A stretch of 64,000 nucleotides of DNA from Leucaena leucocephala (lineage: Eukaryota > Streptophyta > Magnoliopsida > Fabales > Fabaceae): the NCBI GenBank assembly GCA_037074615.1, contig CM073524.1, forward strand, positions 19,049,406 to 19,113,405, given 5' to 3'. Below are positions 1-10,368 of this stretch, piece by piece. Both the position numbers and the translations under genes were made by a program. The first letter of the stretch is position 1. The number at the start of each line of letters is the position of its first letter. The notes under the pieces are model-generated. The model saw only the letters and a list, made by a program, of their open reading frames with translations. It searched no databases and was not told the DNA's origin.

Positions 1-371
1 GATTGCCAGAATATACACATCCATGCTAGTGTCTGTGACCGGTCCCTTATGATATTATTTTGTTAATTTCATAAGTGTGGATACTATGCATAAGTGGAGG
101 CTATCTGAGTTATATACTAACTCAAGAGGGATTAGATTAGCCATAAGAAAGTGTATATGGGCAAATCTAGGACATTCAAGGCACTATAACTTATTTGATC
201 GAACTGCACTAAAGGGTTGCTTTGTGCTGGTCTCTGTGAAAGGGATTTCTAGTACAAACGCCCGGAAGGAGACGTCATGCCTACGCGGTCACGGTAAAGC
301 ACCTAGTATGAAAGAAGGAAGAAAATGAAATTGGATTTAAGACATCTAATCCACTAAGTGTGAGTGGGAGA
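1..371 (+). repeat. 3' internal tail of an unidentified LTR retrotransposon
   Basis: The stretch has no convincing coding frame; the small ORF at 77-328 has no recognisable motif. It ends in a purine-rich GTGAGTGGGAGA tract at about 360-371, directly before a TGTTAGGG start. That is the usual layout of a polypurine tract (PPT) followed by a 3' LTR. I infer this is the last part of an element whose body lies left of the window. Confidence 0.35.
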
Positions 372-890
372 TGTTAGGGAATGGGCCAGTCCACCCTTGG
401 TGGATTAGCCCAAGTCCATGAGAGGAGAGGGAGGGAACGGTTTATGTTTTTGAAATAAGGGAAACGGAGGTTGCTGGAAAAACTGTCCACGCATGCATGT
501 TTTCCGGAAGAGAAGGCATCAAAGGAGGCGGTCTTCATTTGGTGAAGGGAGTTCATTTTTTCTGGAGAGTGTGCGTGTATCCCGCAGAGTTCCCTTCATT
601 CCTCTGTTCCTCTCCTCTTCCCTCTGCGAGAGAGAGATCCGACTTATTCTTCCTCAGGGTGTCATTTGCTGTGTATACGTGCCAGAGTCCATCTAAGGTG
701 CTCAGGCGACGCGTGGCTACCTCGGTAAGCAGGAGTAAACGTCCAAGGTACGCCCGAATCCTTTCAAAGATAATAATAAGGGGTAGAGAAAGACAAAAAA
801 AAATGCTCAACGAGGTTATTGAGCAGGACCTCATGGTCAATAATTTATCCAAAGTCTTAATTTTTTGATAGAGCATAATGACATAGTGCA
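372..890 (+). repeat. putative 3' LTR, right boundary uncertain
   Basis: Begins TGTTAGGGAATGG immediately after the purine tract. It is richer in G and C than the AT-rich DNA to its right and contains pyrimidine-rich leader-like sequence at about 590-660. No matching second LTR is in the window, so the right end (taken where composition becomes AT-rich) is only approximate. The overlapping short ORFs on both strands (493-891) show no domain. Confidence 0.3.
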
Positions 891-2820
891 ACTCTACATA
901 GTGGAATAATGTATGTTGTTATTGTTTTAAATGATAATGTTTAAATAAGGGGAAATCTAAATTAAATCCAACTATTTAAAATAATCAAAACTGAAATTAG
1001 GCCTATATCTATCTTCATTTTTCTTTTTTAACTACTGACAGGCATTATGGTCTTTTAATAACATTAAGAAATTCCTAATGAGGCCTCTTAGCCTCATTAG
1101 GTATTTGTTAAAAGTGAAGGCCGGGATTTAGAATTTAGTATTTCAGCTGGATTTAAATAATATTATCCCTTACTTATTTCCAAAGTCTCTTATATAGCAA
1201 TTAATACTACTCTTTATTTTCGTTAATATAAGAGTTAGTTAAATTTTTTTAGGTGGATTAAGAAAATTAAATAAATTAGTTAATTATAACCAGATATATG
1301 TCAACCTCTTAAGACGAATTTATATTGTATATATACTCATTATTAATCTACCCAAATTAATAAACTAGTTCTTATATTAATTATAACTAATTGATCTATT
1401 TGACTTCTTTAATCTATCTAATAATGTCAATTAACTTTTCTATTAAGGAATAGAGGAGTAATTTGTTTCTCTTAATTATTTGATTAGGTTTCCTATTTTT
1501 CTAATCAAATAGTCCAAACCTATCAAGGGAGGACATGAACTAAGTCCAGCAATTTATGTAAGAAAACTGCATTATTCATAATTATATATTAGTAAATAGC
1601 GTGTCTTATTCTTTATATATCATTAAGGCGTGAAGCTCAATCGAGATCTCGCTAAAATAGTTTGTGAATGGAACGTTGAGTCCAACATGTCTAACCATCC
1701 ATGTACTAAACCCATTAGATAACTTGGTCAATCTGATTGCACTGATAAGAACGAACCAAAAATCTAATTCTTATTTACCAATTATTCTTTTCTATAATAT
1801 TTTATAGCCAATTATACCAGGTCAATACGGCAATACCACTATTGGCGGACGGGATTTTGGCCGCAATCCCAATCATATATATAATTTTGAATCAATCGAT
1901 GGAACAATGTGTTAAGGATGACAACAGTTGTGCATGGATTCGGGAATAAAGGCAGACGAGAAAAAAGAAGACAATTTAATATAAGCATAGCATATACTTT
2001 AATTATTTACGACAAGAATAGCTTATTGGTGTGTGATTGAAATGACCTACGATCAACTTTAGTATCACATGCTTTGATTTGATGTGATTTACGATCAAAG
2101 TGATGAGAAGGGCTGATGATTAAGAAATATATAGAACTAATACTAGTTGGCTAGACAAAACTTAGTGATGCGGATAGTGGGAAAGCTAACTTTTCCTTTA
2201 GTATAATTAATTATAAATGTAATTATGATTCCCTTCGGAACTTGTGAGGTGGTTTAGTTTACAGCGTTATTAACTGTAAAGTTTTCGTAAAGTTCGGAGA
2301 GAGAAAAGAAAGAAAATATTGAGAGTGATCTGTTTGGTTCATAAAATAAAAGTTAGGAAAAAAGGGCATGAATTCGAATTTCACGTCCATCTCAAAATTA
2401 AACACGTATCCCTCAAGAAATGCACAGTACACAAACTTTCGACCAAACGTTTCCAAAGATGGAAAAGAGACATGTTTCTCCTTCTTTTGCTTTATTATCA
2501 TCAAACCAAGCGGTTCCTAAGCAGGAAAAAAAGAATGAAAGTTAGTTCCATCGATACACTTATATGCTTTCATGAACTTTACAAGCTAGCTATAGAGTTT
2601 TATATTTAAACTGTAGAGAATCAGCACACATTGGTAAACTATTTTCTTTTTAAAATATTAATTAATTTTTAAAATAATATAAGTTTTATTTTTATTTGTA
2701 TAGAATGGATAGAATAAATAGTGCAAAAAGTTAATTTTTTTCTTAACAATAGAGATTGATAAGACATCAAGATTCCTTTGAGGAACTTGAATATATATAA
2801 TTAAGTTATACCCTAGCTAG
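891..2820. other. AT-rich intergenic DNA upstream of the MADS-box gene
   Basis: About 1.9 kb with no supported coding region, RNA gene or recognisable transposon. The ORFs at 2259-2609 on opposite strands are low complexity. Distal promoter elements of the downstream gene may lie here, but I could not identify any with confidence. Confidence 0.5.
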
Positions 2821-2848
2821 GTAGCGAGGGTGAGGCAAATAAGGTTGG

Positions 2849-3031
2849 TATAAAAGGGGGCGTGGGTGGGAGAAAATGAGAAGGTAAGCGAGATAGCTGG
2901 AAGAGTAAGGCAGAGGCATCTTCCTCGAAGCTAGTTCACACTAGTGGGAGGTTGTGTGCAGATCAACACACACAAAAACAAGTTTTTTTTTTTCCTTCTT
3001 CTGAGAGAGATCGATCTATCATCATCAGAAA
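2849..3031 (+). promoter_or_regulatory. core promoter (TATA box 2849-2855) and 5' UTR of the MADS-box gene
   Basis: TATAAAA at 2849-2855 lies 177 bp before the MADS start codon, preceded by AT-rich DNA and followed by GA-rich then pyrimidine-rich leader sequence. Transcription would be expected about 30 bp downstream, near 2880, giving a leader of about 150 nt. The leader carries a T-run near 2983-2993 and a CATCATCAGAAA context just before the ATG. No upstream ATG was used to choose the start: the start is fixed by the MADS domain beginning MVRGKV. Confidence 0.6.
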
Positions 3032-3212
3032 ATGGTACGTGGAAAGGTTCAGATGAAGAGGATTGAGAACCCGGTGCACCGGCAAGTGACCTTTTGCAAG
3101 CGCCGAGCAGGGCTTCTGAAGAAGGCTAAGGAGCTTTCTGTGCTTTGCGATGCTGAAATTGGCCTCCTCATTTTCTCCGCCCACGGCAAGCTCTACGAAT
3201 TAGCCACCAAAG

Positions 3213-3256
<44 letters not shown>

Positions 3257-6200
3257 TTTGTCCATCTGTCACTCTAAGAATATTTGTTTTTATTTTTATA
3301 TTTTGAGTTGAAATAATTGTTTTCTGAAAATATAACAACAAAAAAATTATGTTATTTGTGCTTATGTGAATATATATACATGTATCGTATATATTCTCTA
3401 AAGTCTTTCAATTATGTGTATCAAGCGACTAACAATGATAACATATATATATGCTACTGTCTCTAAACGTAATTAGCTCTCTTTCTTTCTGGTTTCTGGC
3501 TTTTGTATACGAAATTAAAGAACAATGCAAGGGCTGTTGGAGAGGTACACGAAGTTCACTCGCGGGGCTCAGCTTGAACCTGAACCGGCCATCAATGAAC
3601 CACATCCTCAAGTATGCAAAAACTCTCTCTCTCTCCCTCTCTGTCTATATATATATATATATATTTGTCTGCGTGTTTGTGTGCTTACGTAATAATGTCA
3701 ACCATAATTGGAAGGATTAAACACTTAAATGAAAAGTGAAAGAAAGGATGAAAGAATCGAATAATTACCAGTATTAATTGTTTCCAAGAAAAATGGATTT
3801 TTAACGGCTGTTAGCTACTAGTCAGATATCTTAAAGATTGACAAGGATCAGATTCTTAGTTGTGTTGTCTAGTTATTGAATAGTAATGATATGTCCGTGA
3901 GATGTGACCAATCATCTAAAAGATGAAACGCATGTATTCGCCCAAATTAAAATTAAAAATATTGAATCGTGTATATGGCTTGATAGATTCCATATATCAA
4001 GTTGATTCTTTTTCATATGAGTAACAAGTTTTTGCACTACATAATGCTTTGTTAGATTCGATTTTTCGTGTGTTCGTTTCTATAGATATGATAGAAGGAA
4101 AAAGCTTTCTTAGATTCGCGGAATTTCTTCACTGTGCAACTCTTATCTTTAAAATATGGAACTCATACATCCTAGTACTGTAGAAAGCTTTTTGCTGGAT
4201 AAATACTGGAACTAAATATTTTTCTCTCTATATATATGGGTACATTTAATGGAATATGGATCATCGGTAATATAATTATGGTTTTTAATAGTCGCAACTT
4301 ATTATCATATTTCTAATGTTTTTATATTGAATATTAATATTATTAATTATACGAGATTTTAGTATAAAGAAAATCAAATAAAATATCCAAAGACCACGCT
4401 AAGCCTTAGGTTGGCTTAATAACTCTTTTTTTTAAGGTTTAACCCTGAGCATTTTAATTAAAAATCTAACTTGACTAGATAGCATATTTTAAAGCTCACT
4501 ATAAAAAAAGATTTTCATTTAGACCTAAAGATAGATGCCCTTAAGACTTTAAATGGTACTTCACATCTATGGTATTTTTTTTTATTTTGATATAGCTATA
4601 TGACTGGGTTAAATTTGAGCATTGTCATAGTTAATTAAAATTTGGGAGTAGCTCCCGTAAAGACAGTTTTTTGCTCTATAGTTATATCATTAAACCTAAT
4701 TCACATTAATTAAAAACGAAAAAATTCCATATATTACATATTATTATTACATAAAACAATGCAATACATTTGAATAATTTAATAAAGTTATTGTGAATTA
4801 TATATATAAATTGTTGTGTTAATAGGAAGTTGACAAGACATTAAATTGTTTGTAACCGAATTGTTTAAAGAGGATAATTAAGCAAGATTCATAAAAAATA
4901 TTAAACTAATTATCACAATAAATACAACTCCTTCCTTCCTGTCCTTAATATAAGAAGTATTTAAGAGTAATAATAAATATAAAACCTTAATCTAGTTTAT
5001 CTTTCATGTTTGTCATTTTTTTTCAAACTAAATTTATAAACTAATATATAATCTAATTATAAGTATTTTAGACATGATACAGTTTAGAATGGGAATTGTA
5101 ATCATTCTTGGAAAAATATGTTAATAATTTGTGGAAATTGAATAAAATGAGTACAAAATATTATTTTGTATTCAAGACATATTGATAAATATTGTATTAA
5201 GAATAAGTATTACTAAGTTCATAAAGGCATAAAAAAGGATTTTAATAATTGAATTTTTTTAAATAGGTATTAATAATAAAGAGCTTCCTTGTTCTTGATT
5301 TAGTAATTAATTAATAATTTATTTTATATCCGTATTATTTAGAGTTTTATAGTAAGTTTAGTATCCATATCTAATGATTCTTCTGAGCACATGCTATTTT
5401 AACCATGGGGCCGACAATAATATGTTCCTGTGCAGGATTCGAAAGAGGAGATCGATGTGCTGAAACAAGAAATTGGAACTCTGCAAAGGGGTCTAAGGTA
5501 AATTATAAAGTTTAGTTAGTGATATTATATTTGGGTAACTCTGCAAAGGTGTCTCAGGTAAATATTGACGAGCAAACATGTTTTTAATTAAACGGTCTAA
5601 ATATAACATATATATATATATATATATATTTATTTAAATATGATATAGGAGATTAAAAATCATGATTTTCAATTTCCTTGTGTTAAATACAAACATGTGT
5701 ATAGATACTGGTAATTCTATGAATTTTATGAACAAATGGATTCTTATTTATTTCACTATAATAGATAAAATTATATTTACTGAAAATTTATTTAAAAACA
5801 GTGGATGTATCTTTGTTATTAGAGAAGATTTTGTGGCTATCTGCTCAAATACTAGATAGAGTCAACCTTAATTTTGGAGTTCAAACAAATTATGAAGTTT
5901 TATTCAAATAAAAAGATATACGTACGAGTACTATTTTTGAATCATACTTTTAAAAATATTTAAATTTATCCAGTAAATATTGAAGAAAATAAGATTGAAC
6001 TGTGATATGTCTTTCAAACTCAAGTTGAATTATAATTTCTAGTTTTTACACACACTATGCTATAGTAATTTATTTTAAGAAAAATGCTTTAGAATTTGAT
6101 TATATCTTATGTTCGTCATAAAGAGAAAAGTAGTTTATTACATAATATAGTATGCTTCAATTTCACATTCCACTAAAGTATGAATGCGTTAAAATTGCAC

Positions 6201-7541
6201 TACGAGTAGTTACTTGTTTGGAGGGGGGATCGGAACAATGACGGTGGAGGAATTACAAGTGTTGGAGAAGTACCTCGAAATGTGGATTTATCAGATTCGG
6301 TCAATGAAGGTGATACCAAAATGCAACTTTTTATTTCTTCACAAAAAAATGGAATAAAATTAAAGCAATTGCTCACTTCAAACATTTAATTAATTACATT
6401 ATGTGTTGATTTATTTTTTTTGAAGAACTTCACTACCTGTTTGCTTATGATTTACAGATGAATAACATGGTACGTGAAATTCAAACATTGAGGGACAAGG
6501 TTAGCATGAAACTTTGCAGTACTTTAGTTATTTTTATATTTAATTATTTTTTTCCTTTTCACAACTTAACCATGTTCAATAATTTTTCTGATGAATTGAA
6601 TTTCTTAAATTGTTTCCTCAAAAAGTATATATTTTTAATAGAATAATGAGCATAACGTTATAAGTATGTCCGAATCAAATTAATGACGTCTTTTTTAAGA
6701 TATCTAAGTGTTTTCTTTTTGGCTTTTGTCATTTTTTTTTGCTCTGATATATATATGATGCAAAGGTTTTTTTTTCAAGAATATTATATATATGATTAAA
6801 CATTAAAAGTATATATTTTAATAAACGTATATTTAACTAAATATGTTAAAAATGATATATATTAAAAATAGTAAAAATATATTTTATATATAATTATTTG
6901 GATAAATAAATTATATATTTCCGTTTAATTATTCATAGGATGCTATCAAACCTATCTTTAATTTTCTGGTAAGTTGTATATCTTCTGGAGTTGTGAAAGA
7001 ATGTTTTATAGATGCTCCATCATAAAATTTCAGAATTTTATATTTTTGTTAGTACTGTTATAAGTAATTAATGTGGATCCATGCATTGCACATCATTTGA
7101 AAAATGAGTGACTTTGACCATGACTCATCATAAATAGTGAGACTTGTCATAACTTTTATATCATATATATATATAATCAAATATTTAAGATTAATATGTA
7201 TTAAAGGCAAATATGAATTGGATATATCTATTTTTTCATATCATTGACACGCTTTATTGCCTTTTGGTATTTGAAGGAGGGAATACTCAAAGCTGCAAAT
7301 GAGTATCTCCAGGATAAGGTAATGAAATGTCTATATTTATAAAAATTTATTTTCGTTTTTTGGGAAAAAAACGCATATTGATGTGTTTTCTACATTAAAA
7401 TATTAATCTAATGCAAGCCATTTCTCTTTTTTCTTTCTTGCTTACTTTCAGATTGTGGAGAATACTGGAATTACTAACTTTGGACCATTTGCTCTTGATA
7501 CTTACCCTTTGATGATACAAGATGAAATATTTCAGTTTTAG
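3032..7541 (+). CDS. AGL12: AGL12/XAL1-like MIKC-type MADS-box transcription factor (7 exons, 202 aa)
   Basis: Exons by conserved protein and GT-AG borders: 3032-3213, 3521-3611, 5436-5497, 6210-6309, 6458-6499, 7277-7318, 7452-7541 (stop TAG). Seen: a MADS domain at residues 1-60 (MVRGKVQMKRIENPVHRQVT, then the FCKRR and LLKKAKELSVLCDAE core). A linker (about 61-91) includes TMQGLLERYTKFT. A keratin-like coiled-coil K domain (about 92-173) has heptad leucines/isoleucines, e.g. IDVLKQEIGTLQRGL and VEELQVLEKYLEMWIYQIRS. The C terminus is short and ends EIFQF. Known: AGL12 proteins are nuclear DNA-binding factors for CArG boxes; Arabidopsis XAL1 acts in root development and flowering time and is about 211 aa with the same EIFQF end. 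Inference: an intact, functional orthologue, since all splice phases join cleanly with no stop. Intron sizes are 307, 1824, 712, 148, 777 and 133 bp. No TE is recognised inside its introns, although TEs dominate downstream. Confidence 0.86.
3215..3253 (+). repeat. (TC)n microsatellite at the intron 1 splice donor
   Basis: A perfect TC run of about 19 repeats begins at the T of the GT donor dinucleotide of MADS intron 1 (GT at 3214-3215). It is likely length-polymorphic and sits where U1 snRNA pairs. Confidence 0.9.
3614..5435 (+). other. large MADS intron 2, no insertion recognised
   Basis: The 1.8-kb second intron is AT-rich with a TA run (3648-3663) and T-runs. No ORF, LTR, MITE-like terminal inverted repeats or other element was recognised. 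Large regulatory introns in this position are common in MIKC genes; a regulatory role here is inference only. Confidence 0.5.
5476..5562 (+). repeat. local duplication of the exon 3 end and its splice donor
   Basis: The 27-bp block ending exon 3 plus donor (5476-5502) recurs 60 bp downstream (5536-5562) with two differences. Both copies contain AACTCTGCAAAGG and end in a GGTAAAT donor. The second copy lies in intron 3 and is a potential decoy donor; extending exon 3 into it meets an in-frame TAA straight after the first donor. Confidence 0.75.
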
Positions 7542-7760
7542 GAAATGACTTCATTTTGTAACATTGATCTGATTTTAGATAGTAATCAAAATAAGGGATA
7601 TGTGGTGTGTTGCTTGCATAATAGCATACTTCAACTACTATAGTATGAATAACGTGTCAAGTGTTGCTGCTTCATAAGCTTCACTAAGTCATGTATAACA
7701 TTGAATGTCATGCATTTATGTGTATTTCAGTACTTTTCTAATTAACAGTTAGTAGGAGTA
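7542..7760 (+). other. probable 3' UTR and end of the MADS-box gene
   Basis: AT-rich sequence after the TAG stop with AATAAG-type signals near 7590 and TATAATA-like runs. The poly(A) site cannot be placed exactly. No coding potential seen. Confidence 0.4.
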
Positions 7761-8777
7761 TTTAATATTGTTATAAAAAATAACGTAAATTTAAGAACTG
7801 AAATCAAAGGGAAGCAAGAGATTATTTTAAACAGAATAACCAGCAGAATCCCTCCCATCCTATAAGGTTGCCAATTACATATATTACATATGTCCCATGA
7901 GAAATTTTCTATTCTGTTAGGAATAGATATATTAGATACTGGGCTTGTACAATTATCTTATTGTATTGTTTATTGGGCTCACCCACGATCTAACGGCAGG
8001 GCGAAATATCCTTCCTTCTAGGCTATATCAATACCGGACAGGGCGAGCCGTCTATTGCTCTCAGATATAAACCTAAACACCCAGAAGCTAGGATGCCTTC
8101 CCAAGCAACCGAGACTAGAACCACAATAAAGTAGTACTCCCCAAGGATCGAACACGCTCTAAATAGTCACATGTCTCACCCTTTCGCCAGTTAAACCCAC
8201 GGTGACTATCTATATAAATAGACAATTTAGACATAAATGAAATGATTCTGGTTTTCACCACCAAATTGGATCCATGTTAGTGTTTTTTTTTTGTTACAAC
8301 ATTTTAGTGTATTTTCATTGTACTAGAGAGCGAGCTTGATCCCTGAGACCCATTAGGTACTGCTGGCATGTGTTGAGGCCCAAATCGCCTCTGCCAAGAA
8401 GGATCCAGTATTTTGGGAATGCAACGATGTCGTTATTCCTCTTGTAAGATTGCGAATTCTGCACGAATCTTGCTTCTTCTCGTTCCTTCGTGAAAAAATC
8501 CGATTTGCCCTATAATCTGCTGTCGCTGTCACAAATTTATGGTGAGACGTCGTCCAAGACCAAGGGAATAATCGGTGGAAGCATCGATAGTGAGAACCTC
8601 ACAAGTTCTATTCTAGCACCTCACAAGTTTCTATCGAGCGCCCTTCGTGTTCGCGTTCAAGATCGAAAGGAATTTTCGTTCGCATCTTCTTAGAAGCCTC
8701 CTAGCAGTAGTCGAAAGTTCAACCATGGGATCTCCAATTTCTATCATCGAGCCTTCTTACCCTCTCTACCTACACGA
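7761..8777. other. unassigned DNA between the MADS gene and the old Copia element
   Basis: About 1 kb. From about 7915 composition changes to a more GC-balanced sequence beginning TGTTAGGAATAG. That start resembles an LTR, but no matching copy or end was found. ORFs at 8490-8693 and 8647-8913 have no recognised motif and the second runs into an LTR. It could be an old solo LTR or a decayed host gene fragment; I cannot decide. Confidence 0.3.
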
Positions 8778-9104
8778 TGTTGGTTTTAACAGCAGAAGAC
8801 GCAATGCACAGGGAAGAAAACAGCAACAAAAACTGGAAAATAGAGAACAAGAGTTTGTTGAGGTAATATACTATTTTATTGATTTTTTTGTGCGTACAAA
8901 CAAAGAGAAATAGCTACTGAATTTATACACTTTTACTGAAACAATAAAGAAGAAAATAAAATAGAAATAAATCTCATTTATTTGCTAAAAATAAAAAAAC
9001 TAGTGGACTGATATCACAATCTCTATTTTTTCGCTAACTCAGTTGCAGCTTTTTATTCTTCTACAGAAATCCGTTGGACTAGACTTTGAATCAGTCTTCT
9101 AACA
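8778..9104 (-). repeat. 3' LTR of an old minus-strand Copia element
   Basis: Read on the minus strand, an AAGGGGGAG polypurine tract (9105-9113) is followed by TGTTAGAAG at 9104. The inferred other end is the TGTTGG (plus strand) at 8778, giving a 327-bp LTR with TG...CA ends and a TATAAATTC box near 8920. Bases 8773-8777 (CACGA) would be one TSD copy; the partner is lost because the 5' end of the element is truncated. Confidence 0.55.
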
Positions 9105-10368
9105 CTCCCCCTTAATTCAAAGTCGCACACACCAAGTAAGCTTCTAAGATACATGTATCTCTTACCAGATAATACTTTTGTGAAGATATCTGACACTTGA
9201 CTTTTAGTGTTGCAGAACTTTAAAATAATTTCTCCTTTAGCCACTAACTCTCAAATAAAATGGTGTCTCAGTTCTATATGCTTTGTTCTTCTATGTAATG
9301 CGGGATTCTTTGCTATGATAATAGTTAATTTATTATCACAATAGAGCTTAGTTCCCTCATGATGCTTCTATTGTGCATATTCTAGTATTCTTCTAAGACA
9401 AATGTATTGGCAAGCTGCTGCAATAGCTACAATGTACTCAACTTCTGCGATTGATAGTGCAACAGTGGCTTGTTTCTTGGACATCCATGTGTTCCTCTTG
9501 TGCCTGAGCCAAAAATGTTTCCAAAAGTGCTTTTTCAATCATCTAGAGAACTTGCACAATCGTTATCGGTGAAGCCAACTAACTTCAAATCATCTGAATT
9601 AGTGTACCAGATTCCATAATTCAATGTACCAGCAATATACGTCAGAATTCTCGTAGCTACATCATAATACTTCATTGAAGGATTACTCATGTACCCTGAT
9701 ACATCATTGACTAAAAATGATATATCTGGCCTTGTGTGTGTTAGATATATCAAACCACCAACCAGACTTCTATACTGATTTGGTTTTGCTTTTAGGGCTC
9801 CATCACCTTCTTGCAATTTTTTATTAATATTCATGGGAGTAACCTTCTTGCAATCTGACATGTTAAACATGTTCAACAAATTTGTAGCATATTTCTTTTG
9901 GGACACAAAAATTCTAGCTTCATCTTGCACAATTTCTAATCCTAAATAATAATGCAACAAGCCTAAATCTGTCATTTCAAACTTGCTCAGCATATTGGCT
10001 TTAAATTCGTCTAACAGTGACTTACTTGAACCCATATAGATTATGTCATCAACATACAAATAGACTATAGTAAAATCTGATGTACCTTGCCTTTTTACAT
10101 AGAGTTTAGGCTCATTCTCACTTATGAAAAAATTGTTCTACTGGAACCCAAGAGCTTATTTTAAGCCATAAAATGATTTCTTCATCTTGTAGACTTTCTC
10201 CTCTTCTCCCTGAATCACAAATCCTTCTGACTATTCTACATAAATATATTCTTCCAGCTCTCCATTCAAAAATGCTAATTTGACATCCAACTGATATACT
10301 TTCTATTTGAGTTGAGCTGCTACTGCTAGAAGTAATCTTAGTCTCAAATCGTGCCACCGGTGAGAATG
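9105..10368 (-). pseudogene. old Copia: RT C-terminal half and RNase H (degraded)
   Basis: Minus-strand frames 10059-9535 and 9244-9053. The first starts with the RT catalytic motif MYVDDIIYMG and continues with typical Copia palm/thumb signatures: DLGLLHYYLGLE, SQKKYA, RSLVGGLIYLTHTRPDISF. The second carries the end of RNase H, KFCNTKSQVSDIFTK then LLGVC. RNase H between them is in broken frames. The right edge is exactly where a solo LTR interrupts the RT motif read as ETFSPVARF across the insertion. Multiple stops and frameshifts make this a relic; in life it copied the element RNA into DNA. Confidence 0.85.

Noticed and set aside
77..328. 83-codon ORF at the left edge
   Set aside because: No known motif; lies in the untranslated tail of an LTR element.
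2259..2609. Opposed ORFs (81 and 96 codons) upstream of the MADS gene
   Set aside because: Low-complexity Lys/Phe-rich translations of AT-rich DNA on both strands; no homology recognised.
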